Assembly: GCA_034659015.1 (NCBI GenBank)
Contig: JAYEGL010000012.1
Coordinates: 178,234-242,233, forward strand
DNA: 64,000 nucleotides
Reading direction: 5' to 3'
Origin: Maricaulis sp034659015
GTDB lineage: Bacteria > Pseudomonadota > Alphaproteobacteria > Caulobacterales > Maricaulaceae
Positions 34,405-42,869 of the stretch are shown piece after piece. Position 1 is the stretch's first letter, and every line of letters begins with the position of its first letter. The position numbers were made by a program, and so were the translations under genes. The notes beneath the pieces were generated by a model that saw nothing but the letters and a program-made list of their open reading frames with translations, made no database searches and was not told the origin of the DNA.

Positions 34405-35168
34405 CCGGCGTCGCCCGCATCGATCATGTCGAAATAGGCATCGCACGTGCCGCGCGGCGTCTCGCCTTCGCTGGCCTCGCGGTCCGCGCGGGATTCCACG
34501 ACGAGATCCCCGAACGCATCCGCAAACACACTCGTCAGCTCCGTCGCATCGGCGAGGTTTCCGAACGCATCGGGACCGTCCAGGATCGTCGTGACCCCGC
34601 CGCCGGATGCGAGATGGTTCTGGGACGCCCAGCGGATCGCCGCCAGCTGGCGGCCCCCGGCGTCGAGGATCTCCCCTTCCGCCCCCAGCGAGCCGATGCC
34701 CAGAGGCACACGCGGATTGAGCGGGCCGGGCACGGCCACGCCGATCGCGCGCGAAAGGCCCGTCGTCGCGACATTGTTGCGGCGCAGACCGGTGACCGAA
34801 GCGTTGAGCCGCGGCGTGTCCGGCGCGACAGCGTCCGCCTCGGGAAGCACGGAAAACCCGCCGCGGGCGAAGCGCTGGCAAAGTTCCTTGGACAGCATGG
34901 CCCGCAGCCGGTCGAGCCGGCCCCGGTCGAGCCCGGGATCGATATCGGCCTGCGGCGCAATACCGGCGAGCGGCAGGTACAATTCGTCGATCGAGGCCAG
35001 AGCCTCGCCGTCCGCATACTCCATCACCGGCACGAGCCGGCGTTCACCTTCGCTGAGCCGGTCGGACCGCGTAAGGCTGGTCGGCGTTTCGAACGCCGTG
35101 CTGCACGCCGTCAGGAACAGGGTGGCCGCGGCGACCGCCAGCATGGCGGCCAGGGACGGGCTACGCAT
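34401..35168 (-). CDS. DUF3313-like lipoprotein
   Basis: A 255-residue lipoprotein with signal peptide and lipobox LFLTAC (Cys ~21). The mature part starts STAFETPTSLTRSDRLSEGE and includes FARGGFSVLPEADAVAPDTP and a C-terminal segment with ADAFGDLVVESRADRE. The arrangement matches DUF3313 outer-membrane lipoproteins, of unknown role. The start at 35166-35168 was chosen for the signal peptide; the frame extends upstream to 35231 without sense. Confidence 0.75.
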   Translation of the reverse strand: MRSPSLAAMLAVAAATLFLTACSTAFETPTSLTRSDRLSEGERRLVPVMEYADGEALASIDELYLPLAGIAPQADIDPGLDRGRLDRLRAMLSKELCQRFARGGFSVLPEADAVAPDTPRLNASVTGLRRNNVATTGLSRAIGVAVPGPLNPRVPLGIGSLGAEGEILDAGGRQLAAIRWASQNHLASGGGVTTILDGPDAFGNLADATELTSVFADAFGDLVVESRADREASEGETPRGTCDAYFDMIDAGDAG

Positions 35169-35237
35169 CGAATTCGCCTCGCGACAGTGAATACCGGACA
35201 GACAAGCTAGCGCGGCCCCGCCCTGTTTCAATGCCGG

Positions 35238-35507
35238 TCAGGCCTCCTCCGGCGCGCGGGCGCGAATGGCCAGGGCGTGGATCTGGCTGACCAGCTCGGC
35301 GGACAGGGCCGCATTGACCATCCGGTGCCGGTCGATGCGCGATCGTCCGGCAAAACGGTCCGACACGATCTCGACCGTAAAATGGCTCTCGCCGCCCGGC
35401 CGCGCGCCGGCATGACCGGCGTGCAGGCGGCTGTCATCGCGCACCTCCAGATGCGTCGGCGACAGTGCCGCGGTCAGGCGGGCCTCGATCGTTTCCTTCA
35501 TCGACAT
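35238..35507 (-). CDS. BolA-family protein
   Basis: An 89-residue BolA-like protein. The KH-like core contains THLEVRDDSRLHAGHAGARP with the conserved His, then ESHFTVEIVSDRFAGRSRID and HRMVNAALSAELVSQIHALA. BolA proteins pair with monothiol glutaredoxins to sense or move Fe-S clusters and influence morphology; the glutaredoxin gene is not in view. Confidence 0.93.
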   Translation of the reverse strand: MSMKETIEARLTAALSPTHLEVRDDSRLHAGHAGARPGGESHFTVEIVSDRFAGRSRIDRHRMVNAALSAELVSQIHALAIRARAPEEA

Positions 35508-35594
35508 GGCGCGGGCTCCGGAACGGCGGGTGCGGGTTGGACGAGCATAACCCTCCGCCGTACCTGCACGCCATACAGCCGCTGCAGCCGCATA

Positions 35595-36803
35595 TCAGGA
35601 CGGCGCCGCTGCTCCTGCGATCACGGCCTCGGCCGCCAGCCGGCCCACGAGGGCGCTTTGCGCCGGTGTGGCCTCGTCGGCCAGCTCGATCGTCAGTCCC
35701 GCGACCCCGAACCTCCGCAAGGCCCAGGCCTTGGACGTGCCGGCATCGGCATTATGCCCTTCGACCCATTCGGGCGGCACATCCATGGCGGCGGCAAAAC
35801 GGCCGGCCATGTCCGCCATCAGGGCATCGCCCCGTTCGGCGACACCCGCGGGCGGGTTGTAGACGAGGGTCCGGCGTGTGGAATGGAAGTCGAGAAAGGC
35901 GACGACCTGCCGGTCCCGGGCCTCGCGCTCGATCAGCGCCTGGAGCGATGCGGTTTCCGGCTCGCCGGCCTCGAACCAGTCGCGGTTCAGGTCGACCCCG
36001 CCGGCATTGAGCCGCCAGTGGCCGTTCGCAATCCCGTCGGGATTGACCAGGGGGAGGAACAGCACGCGGTATCCGGGCATTTCGTCCCGTCCAAGTGCGC
36101 CGGCAAGCGCCGCGGAAAACGCCTCGAAGGCCCGCGCGCCGGACAGTTCCGGCGGATGCTGGCGGGTCAGCGCGACGACGAGACGTCCGGCATCGGCCGG
36201 ACCGGCAAGCACGCCCCGCAGCGGCCGCCCCTCGCGCGAGCGGCCATAGGTGACCGTCTCGAATCCGTGCGCCTGCGCGAAACGGTCCGTCCAGCGCGCG
36301 ATGTCCGCGGGCGCCCGCGGCGGCTGGGCGGCGATCCGGGTTTCTCCGCGCGGCAGGTCGAGCGCCATGCGGGCGCGGTGATCGTCCTCGAACACGTCGA
36401 GCGAAGCCGGATCGATGACACGCCAGTCCTCGCCGGGCCTGCGGATGCGCGGCACGTAGCGATGCCAGTAGCCGCCGTAATCCAGCGTCACTTCCACGGG
36501 GCCGCCGGTCGCGCTGTCGATATCGAACGCATACCAGGGACTGGGATTGACCGGCGGATCGACGGCGATTTCCGGGTCGACCCGGACGATGAAGCGGTTG
36601 TCCTCAAGCGCCAGGCATCGATGCTGGCCCGCTGCCGGGAAGTCCGTCCGGATGGCCACCGTCTGCGTGGCACAAAGTGCGGCGGCCTCGCCGGAGAGCG
36701 AACCGGCCGACGCGCATCCGGCCAGAGCGGACAGGATCAGACCGGAAAAGACGAGGCCGACGGCGGATCCCGCCGGCCTCGCAACCCACGGAAGGAAAGG
36801 CAT
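35595..36803 (-). CDS. M14-family zinc carboxypeptidase, lipoprotein
   Basis: A 402-residue M14 peptidase with a lipoprotein signal (LILSALAGC, Cys ~30). An N-terminal beta domain (~35-150) precedes the catalytic domain. Likely zinc ligands are His and Glu in LTRQHPPELSG and His in FLDFHSTRR; LNRDWFEAGEPE and the late Glu in AGLTIELADE fit the substrate-binding and catalytic positions. This is the AGBL/cytosolic-carboxypeptidase-like M14 layout, here exported. Its start overlaps the stop of the TonB receptor gene by one base, so receptor and peptidase are co-expressed, suggesting peptide processing on uptake. Confidence 0.85.
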   Translation of the reverse strand: MPFLPWVARPAGSAVGLVFSGLILSALAGCASAGSLSGEAAALCATQTVAIRTDFPAAGQHRCLALEDNRFIVRVDPEIAVDPPVNPSPWYAFDIDSATGGPVEVTLDYGGYWHRYVPRIRRPGEDWRVIDPASLDVFEDDHRARMALDLPRGETRIAAQPPRAPADIARWTDRFAQAHGFETVTYGRSREGRPLRGVLAGPADAGRLVVALTRQHPPELSGARAFEAFSAALAGALGRDEMPGYRVLFLPLVNPDGIANGHWRLNAGGVDLNRDWFEAGEPETASLQALIEREARDRQVVAFLDFHSTRRTLVYNPPAGVAERGDALMADMAGRFAAAMDVPPEWVEGHNADAGTSKAWALRRFGVAGLTIELADEATPAQSALVGRLAAEAVIAGAAAPS

Positions 36804-39800
36804 CAGAAGGTCTGTCTCGCACTCACATAGACAAAGCGGCCCCGCGAGGAGTGGAGCGAGCCCATGTATCCGAAGCTCTCGTCGGCCAGCGGCGGGTCCA
36901 CGTCGAACACGTTGCGGGCGCCGACGCGCAGGCGCAGCGGGCGATCGCCCTCCCAGCCGAAGGTGTACTGGCCGTAGATGTTGTGACGGGCCTGGGAGTC
37001 CACCGTCCAGTACTCGCCGGTATCGTCATTCGTGGCGCTGGTGTCGAAGACCTCGTCGACGAAGCGGGTGGACCAGCCCGCCCCCCAGGCGCCGTTGCGC
37101 CAGGTCACCGAGGAACTCCAGCGCCATTCCGGACGGCCGTCCTGGCGGATCAGGTCGCCCACGCCCGAGAGCGTCGCCACCTCGCTGATCTCGCCGGCCT
37201 CCTGGGCGGCCAGGATCTCCGCCTCGACCGGTGCGATGTCCTGCTCGAAGGTGATGAGCTGGGCGATGTTCACCTGGGCGCTGAAATCGCCCCAGCGCGT
37301 GTTGTCGATACCGTAGTAGACGCCGAAATCGACACCTTCCGCCTCGCGCGGCAGCAGGTTGGTGTAATTGTCCTCGACATAGAGAACCTGGCCGGCCGGA
37401 TCGAGACCCGTCCCGGCATAGGCCGCTATGTCCTCGGCCGTTGGCGCCGCGCGAACGACGGCGTCATTGGAAGAGCCGCGCGTGCGCAGCAGATAGTCGA
37501 GGATGAGGTGGTTCTCGTCGCCGAAAATGCCGACCACGTCCTCCTGCTCGATCGACCAGTAGTCGACCGTGAAGCGCAGATCGCCGAACTCGGCCGGCAG
37601 GAAGGTGGCATTGATCACCGCACCGACCGACAGGTTCTCGGACTCTTCCGGCCCGAGCTGCTGGGAGCCGGAGCGCTGGCTTACCACGGCCTCGGTCTGC
37701 GTGCAGTCGGAGAAGGAGGCGATGCGGCCGGCACGCAGGTCCGCCTCGCAGGCGATGAAGTCGGTGCGATTATTGACCCGCTCCAGATTGCGCTCGAACT
37801 GCTGCTGCAGGTTGGGCGCCTTGAAGCCTTCCGACCAGGCGGCGCGGAACAGCAGCGCGTCGGAGACCCGCCAGGAGGCGGCGACACGCGGCTTGGTGAC
37901 GCTGCCGAACAGGTCGTAATCCTCGTAACGCACGGCCAGCTGGAGATCGACGGCCTGGACCAGCGGGATGTTCATGTCCGGCGAGATCACCGGCACGGCA
38001 AACTCGGCGAAGGCCGAGGTCACATTGCGGTCGCCGGAACTGTCCAGCGTCGGGCTGGACCCCATCACGTCGCTGGTCAGCTCGCCCGATTCCGGGCCGA
38101 GGAACTGGATCGTGCCGTCCAGGCGCGGGTCGCGATCGTCCGAATAGGTCTCGCGGCGCTGCTCGATACCGAAGGCCACGCCGACATCGCCGGCCGGCAG
38201 GGAGAACAGGTCCGGCCGGGTCAGGCGCAGATCCCACAGGGCCAGGCTGGTCTCGTTGACCCGGGAGACCGGCACCAGGAAGCTGTCGATCGTGGCCGGA
38301 TCGCTCGGCGTGCGGTCGCCGCTGTCCATGATCGGCAGGCCGCCGCCATTGAACGGGTTGTAGGCAGCCGGCGTGTCCAGGGCGAGCGCCTCCATGAAGA
38401 GCGTGTTGGAGATACGCGTCGTGGTGTCGTCGGTCTTCGCCTCGGAATAGAGCAAGGCGCTTTCCCAGTCGAAGCCGGCGAACTCGCCCTCAAGCCCGGC
38501 CAGCGCACGCCAGCTGGTATTCTCGACATGGATGTCGCGCGGACCGGCATCGACCACGCGGTAGCGCCGCAGCACCACGTCATAGCCCTCGGCCGGCGTA
38601 CCGATCCCATCGATCCGGTTGGGCGCGCCGACCGGGCCGAACGGGTTGTAGTAATTGCTTGCCGGAATGACGACACGGCCGGCCGTCAGCTGGGCGGAAC
38701 CGGCGCGAATGGCCTCGCTGTCGGCATGGTAGAGGCCCGCCTCGGCAAACAGGCGCAGCCCGTTGTCGAAGTCGTGATTGAAGGTGGAGAACAGGTTGAG
38801 CCGCTCCACCCCGTTATTGATCGAACGGTTGGCATTGGTGTTGTAGCGCGTGGCCACGCTGCCGGAGGAATTGCTGTCGTCGATGCAGATTCCGTCCCCG
38901 ATATCGACCAGACAGCCGCTCATCGTGTCGGGCTGGAGGTGGAAACCGCCGGAGGAATTGGTCACGCCGGGCAGGGACTGGTAGTCGCCGGTCGCCAGAT
39001 CGAAGAGCGTGAAGGCACCCCAGGGCGAATTGTTGGAATTGTTGCGGAACTGAATGTCGTCGGCCCAGTCGTCCGGCAGCCGGTCGCGCAGGTCGGCATT
39101 GGCCGCCCAGTCGCGCTCGGAGGCATAGACCGGATCGCGGTCGGTATAGGCCGCGAACAGGGAGAGGTTGGAGCGGCCCTCGTTGAAATTGCGGCCGGCC
39201 TGGAGCGTCATCCGCACCTCGCGGCTGTCGACATCCGGCTCGCCGCCATAGCGCAGGTCGAGCACCAGGCCGTCGAAATCATCCTTGAGCACGGTGTTCA
39301 CGACCCCGGCCACGGCATCGGAGCCATAGAGCGCGGAAGCCCCGTCGAGCAGGACCTCGACACGCTGGATGCCGGTGATCGGGATGGCATTCGCGTTGAC
39401 GGTGACCACGGGGACGAGGTTTTCCGACTGGGTGCCCGGATGGTTCACCATGCGGCGGCCGTTGAGCAGCATCAGCGTATTGCCGGTGCCCAGGGCGCGC
39501 AGATTGATCGAGGCGACATCGCCGCGGGCGGAGTTGATTCCGCCGGACACGTTTTCGGTGGAGTTGAAGCCGACATCGCCCATCTGCGGGATCGAACGGA
39601 AGATATCATTGCCGTCGAGCCCGCCCAGCGCCTCGATCGCGTCGCTGTCGAGAACCGTGACCGGCAGGGCTCCGTCGACGCGGACGCCGGGGATCTGGGA
39701 CCCGACCACGGTGATGACCTCCGGCTCCTCGGGTTCGTCGACCGGCGCAGGCTCGGCCGGCTGGCGGCGCGGCTGGGCCGCGGGCTGGGACTGGGCCGCA

Positions 39801-40120
39801 GTCTGGGCGCGGGCCACCACCATCAGGGCCCCGGACGTGTCGGACACGGCCACCAGATCGGAGCCCGACAGCAGCCGGTTCAGCGCGTCGGCGCTGGCGT
39901 ATTCGCCGGCCACGCCGGGCACGCGCACATCGGCAACCTGGTCGGTGCGGTAGACCAGGTCGCGGCCCGACTGGTCGATATACCTGTCGAGCGCCGCCTC
40001 CAGCGTGCCGCCCGGAATGTCGAAATAGGTCGTGTCCCGGTCCTGTGCGGCAGCACCGCCGGCCGGCGCCGCCATCAGCATGGCAACGGCCGCCGTCGAA
40101 GAAAGCATGAGTTTGCGCAT
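36803..40120 (-). CDS. TonB-dependent outer-membrane receptor with STN signalling domain
   Basis: A 1105-residue receptor. Signal peptide ~1-25; an N-terminal STN secretin/TonB signalling domain (~33-110: IPGGTLEAALDRYIDQSGRD, ALNRLLSGSDLVAVS); a plug domain starting EVITVVGSQIPGVRVDGALP; and a 22-strand barrel ending RFVYVSARQTF. The STN domain interacts with a FecR-type anti-sigma factor, and fecR and fecI homologues are directly upstream. Ligand is unknown; the linked M14 peptidase points to peptides, and iron chelates are the alternative. A GAGGGGATC site precedes the ATG at 40118-40120. Confidence 0.93.
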   Translation of the reverse strand: MRKLMLSSTAAVAMLMAAPAGGAAAQDRDTTYFDIPGGTLEAALDRYIDQSGRDLVYRTDQVADVRVPGVAGEYASADALNRLLSGSDLVAVSDTSGALMVVARAQTAAQSQPAAQPRRQPAEPAPVDEPEEPEVITVVGSQIPGVRVDGALPVTVLDSDAIEALGGLDGNDIFRSIPQMGDVGFNSTENVSGGINSARGDVASINLRALGTGNTLMLLNGRRMVNHPGTQSENLVPVVTVNANAIPITGIQRVEVLLDGASALYGSDAVAGVVNTVLKDDFDGLVLDLRYGGEPDVDSREVRMTLQAGRNFNEGRSNLSLFAAYTDRDPVYASERDWAANADLRDRLPDDWADDIQFRNNSNNSPWGAFTLFDLATGDYQSLPGVTNSSGGFHLQPDTMSGCLVDIGDGICIDDSNSSGSVATRYNTNANRSINNGVERLNLFSTFNHDFDNGLRLFAEAGLYHADSEAIRAGSAQLTAGRVVIPASNYYNPFGPVGAPNRIDGIGTPAEGYDVVLRRYRVVDAGPRDIHVENTSWRALAGLEGEFAGFDWESALLYSEAKTDDTTTRISNTLFMEALALDTPAAYNPFNGGGLPIMDSGDRTPSDPATIDSFLVPVSRVNETSLALWDLRLTRPDLFSLPAGDVGVAFGIEQRRETYSDDRDPRLDGTIQFLGPESGELTSDVMGSSPTLDSSGDRNVTSAFAEFAVPVISPDMNIPLVQAVDLQLAVRYEDYDLFGSVTKPRVAASWRVSDALLFRAAWSEGFKAPNLQQQFERNLERVNNRTDFIACEADLRAGRIASFSDCTQTEAVVSQRSGSQQLGPEESENLSVGAVINATFLPAEFGDLRFTVDYWSIEQEDVVGIFGDENHLILDYLLRTRGSSNDAVVRAAPTAEDIAAYAGTGLDPAGQVLYVEDNYTNLLPREAEGVDFGVYYGIDNTRWGDFSAQVNIAQLITFEQDIAPVEAEILAAQEAGEISEVATLSGVGDLIRQDGRPEWRWSSSVTWRNGAWGAGWSTRFVDEVFDTSATNDDTGEYWTVDSQARHNIYGQYTFGWEGDRPLRLRVGARNVFDVDPPLADESFGYMGSLHSSRGRFVYVSARQTF

Positions 40121-40235
40121 TGGTAGATCCCCTCTATCCGTCAGGCGGGCCGGAGTGTTCTCCGTACCTCACCCCTCCATCCGGCTCAGACGAAGCGGAT
40201 CTGGATTTCCATCAAAATTTTCCGCACCGGGATCA

Positions 40236-41252
40236 TCAGGCGGATATCACGAGGTCCGAACCGCGGCGCTCCACGCTCAGCCCCATACCCTCTTCCAGCA
40301 GCCGGGCGAAGCCTTCGACATTGTCGGCACGGAAGGTTCCGCCGACCGGGATGCCGGCCAGGCCGGGGTCGGCGATGACAAGCCGGGTGTGATTGTAGCG
40401 ATTGAATTCGGACGCCACGTCGGCCAGCCGCGTCTCGTCGAAATAAAGCTGCCCTTCGCGCCAGGCGGTTTCCCGCGCCAGCCGGTCCAGACCGCGCCGC
40501 TCGACCAGGACCGACCGGTCGCCGCCGGTGCGGGCGACCGCACCCGCCTCCAGAACGAGGGAGACGCGCTCGCCGGCCTCGTCATCGCCGCTTTCCAGCC
40601 GCACCGAGCCTTCCAGCACCATCAGCTCGATCCCGCCGGGTGTGCGATGGATGGAAAATTCGGTTCCCAGCACCGTGACCCGCGTGTTCCCCGCATCGAC
40701 GATGAAGGGCAGCGCCTCGTTGCGGGCGATGTCGAAATAGGCCTCGCCCTCGACGAGCTCGACATGGCGCACGCGGTCCGACGACGTCGTCCGCAGCAGT
40801 GTGGCGGTGTTCAGCTCGACCCGCGACCCGTCGGCGAAAACAGCGACATCGCGCAGCCCCACGCCGGTCTGGTAGCGCGCCTCGATCACGGGCACCTCGG
40901 CCTGACCGCCGCGCAGGAAGGCGACGCTGCCCGCCAGCGCGGCCAGCCCCACGACAAGCGCCAGGCCGGCTGCCATCGCGAGCGCCGCGCCCCGGGGCAC
41001 GCGGCGGCGGGGCAGGCTGCCCTCGCCTCCGCCCAGGACGGAAAGCCGGTCGGCCTGCTGCCAGGCGGCCAGCAGACGCAGCGTGGCCACGCGATGATTC
41101 ACGGACGTTCCGATCCAGGCCGCGAAATCCGCATCGGCCTGAACCAGGGCATCCAGGTCCGCTCCGCCGTCCATGCGGCCGTCCCGGTCCAGCCGGGCCA
41201 GCCAGCCGGCGGCCTCGCACTCGATCCGTTCGGCGTCGCTGCCGCCGGTCAT
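40236..41252 (-). CDS. FecR-family anti-sigma factor/signal transducer
   Basis: A 338-residue inner-membrane protein. The N-terminal cytoplasmic part (EAAGWLARLDRDGRMDGGAD, AAWIGTSVNHRVATLRLLAA) binds the sigma factor; a membrane helix follows (~90-110, MAAGLALVVGLAALAGSVAF), then the periplasmic FecR domain (DVAVFADGSRVELNTATLL, LVEGEAYFDIARNEALPFIV, VTVLGTEFSIHR) and a C-terminal secretin-like domain (GTFRADNVEGFARLLEEGMG). The ATG at 41252 is seven bases after the sigma gene stop. Confidence 0.9.
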   Translation of the reverse strand: MTGGSDAERIECEAAGWLARLDRDGRMDGGADLDALVQADADFAAWIGTSVNHRVATLRLLAAWQQADRLSVLGGGEGSLPRRRVPRGAALAMAAGLALVVGLAALAGSVAFLRGGQAEVPVIEARYQTGVGLRDVAVFADGSRVELNTATLLRTTSSDRVRHVELVEGEAYFDIARNEALPFIVDAGNTRVTVLGTEFSIHRTPGGIELMVLEGSVRLESGDDEAGERVSLVLEAGAVARTGGDRSVLVERRGLDRLARETAWREGQLYFDETRLADVASEFNRYNHTRLVIADPGLAGIPVGGTFRADNVEGFARLLEEGMGLSVERRGSDLVISA

Positions 41253-41259
41253 GTCCGGT

Positions 41260-41829
41260 TCAGTGCCCACGACCCGGTGTCCTCTCCCTGGCGTCCGGTT
41301 GTTTCCGGCTTCGCCCAGACCTGTTCTCGCGCTGCAGCGCATCGGCGAGCCGGCGCATGCCCGCCGCGACGTGACGCTCCACTGTCGGTTCGGAGACGCC
41401 CAGCTGCGCCGCCGTCTCCTTCTGCGACAGGCCGTGGATCTTTCGCAGCACGACCACGTCCCGCGTGCGCTCGGGCATGCGGTCGAGTTCGGCCTGCAGA
41501 CGCCGCAGCTCCGCGCGGCCGGTCAGCTGCTCCAGCGGACCGGCCTCATCCAGTGCGACGTTCAGCGCCTCGATATCCATCACGCTTTCAATGTGCACCA
41601 CCTGCTGGCGGCGGATCCGGTCGATGATGAGATTGCGGGCCGTGGTGAAAACCAGGGCCTTGGGGTGCTCGGGCAGACCGCCGGACTGTGCGGCACGGAA
41701 AACGCGCGCATAGACTTCCTGTCGCAGGTCGGGCACCTCGGACTCGTTGCGCCAGTTGCGCCTCAGGAAACGGTCCAGCGCGCCTTCCAGCGGCAGGATT
41801 GTTTCAATGAACCAGCTGTCCAGGGACAT
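41260..41829 (-). CDS. ECF sigma factor, FecI-type
   Basis: A 189-residue extracytoplasmic-function sigma factor. Region 2 is visible in LRQEVYARVFRAA and ALVFTTARNLIIDRIRRQQV; region 4 is LPERTRD-like (MPERTRDVVVLRKIHGLSQK) with the helix-turn-helix ETAAQLGVSEPTVERHVAAG. It is the first gene of sigma-fecR-TonB receptor-M14 peptidase, the classical FecIRA arrangement with a peptidase added. It presumably turns on the receptor gene when the STN domain signals ligand. Confidence 0.92.
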   Translation of the reverse strand: MSLDSWFIETILPLEGALDRFLRRNWRNESEVPDLRQEVYARVFRAAQSGGLPEHPKALVFTTARNLIIDRIRRQQVVHIESVMDIEALNVALDEAGPLEQLTGRAELRRLQAELDRMPERTRDVVVLRKIHGLSQKETAAQLGVSEPTVERHVAAGMRRLADALQRENRSGRSRKQPDARERTPGRGH

Positions 41830-42006
41830 GATTGCCCGCCCTCCTCCCTTTTACGGGAGAGGAGCCCGGCTATCCTGTCAATCGAGTGACGTAGAGAGCT
41901 TTCATTGTAGCATGGGCCGCCCGGCCGGTGGAGGGCCCTGCGGGTGAAATAAATTTCAACAGGCATTTCATTGCCGCTTTACGGACGCATGCCCATAATC
42001 GGGACC

Positions 42007-42621
42007 ATGTCAGGCGCCTTCGAATACAAGCCGCGGTTCAAGGATATCCGCATCAAGCCGCCCAAGGACGAGCCGGCGCCGGAGGAGCGTGTGTGCGAAT
42101 GGCCGGGCTGCCGAAGGCATGGTGACAGCCGTGCGCCAAAGTCCAATGACCGGCTCAACGACTTCTACTGGTTCTGCCAGCCCCATGCAGCGGAATACAA
42201 CAAGTCCTGGAATTTCTTCGAGGGCATGAACGAGCACGCTGCCGCGGCCTTCCGGGAAAGCGCCACCTACGGACACCGGCCGACCTGGGGATGGCGAAAC
42301 ACCCATTCGACCAGCGCCAGGTCGCAGCGGGCCAGCCGCGATTTTGCCGACGGGTTCGCCGATCCCTTCGGCCTGTTCGGCGACCGGCGCGACCCGCACC
42401 GGGAAGCCCCCCGCGAAAAATCGATGGGTCGTCTGCAGTCCAAGGCGCTGGAGACAATGGGCCTCGACGCCGACGTCAAACCCGCAAAGGTGAGACGGCG
42501 CTATGCCGAACTGGTCAAGCGCTTTCATCCGGACGCCAATGGCGGCGACCGCTCCAGCGAAGAGCAGCTGGGCCGTGTAATCGCCGCTTATCAGATCCTC
42601 AAGAATGCCGGTATGGCGTAA
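42007..42621 (+). CDS. J-domain (DnaJ-like) protein with C-terminal J domain
   Basis: A 204-residue cytosolic co-chaperone. The J domain is at the C-terminus (~145-200): ETMGLDADVKPAKVRRRYAE and the HPD motif in LVKRFHPDANGGDRSSEEQ, then VIAAYQILKNAG. The N-terminal half holds a Cys/His region (VCEWPGCRRHGDSRAP, then DFYWFCQPHAAEYNKSW) that may bind zinc. This architecture is common in alphaproteobacteria; it stimulates DnaK ATPase. The ATG at 42007 (MSGAFEYKPRF) is the conserved start. Confidence 0.9.
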   Translation: MSGAFEYKPRFKDIRIKPPKDEPAPEERVCEWPGCRRHGDSRAPKSNDRLNDFYWFCQPHAAEYNKSWNFFEGMNEHAAAAFRESATYGHRPTWGWRNTHSTSARSQRASRDFADGFADPFGLFGDRRDPHREAPREKSMGRLQSKALETMGLDADVKPAKVRRRYAELVKRFHPDANGGDRSSEEQLGRVIAAYQILKNAGMA

Positions 42622-42869
42622 TCCACGAAAACGCGACAAAACAACCCGAAGGTGTACAACTTTCTGTGTCGGCCGTAAATCAAATTTTGAAAGCGCCGTT
42701 TTATATTAATGTGATATTGATTGCTCACCGCTCCGCGAAGTTCGCGTTTCAATTTTCATTAATATATACATATTACACGATGTATTTTGACGGCCATCTT
42801 CAACCATAGAGTATATGCGACACTTCACGGGCTGGACGGCGGCATTTCAATCGACAGAAAGGTTTCGAC
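42622..42869. other. AT-rich intergenic stretch before the chemoreceptor gene
   Basis: The 248-bp gap is strikingly AT-rich for this genome (runs such as TTAATATATACATATTACAC) and contains no open frame of interest. It likely holds the promoter of the PAS-PAS chemoreceptor; I cannot single out one -35/-10 pair. Confidence 0.5.

Noticed and set aside
36677..40126. 1149-codon plus-strand frame opposite the TonB receptor
   Set aside because: Antisense of a full receptor gene; Val/His/Gly/Arg-rich without domains.
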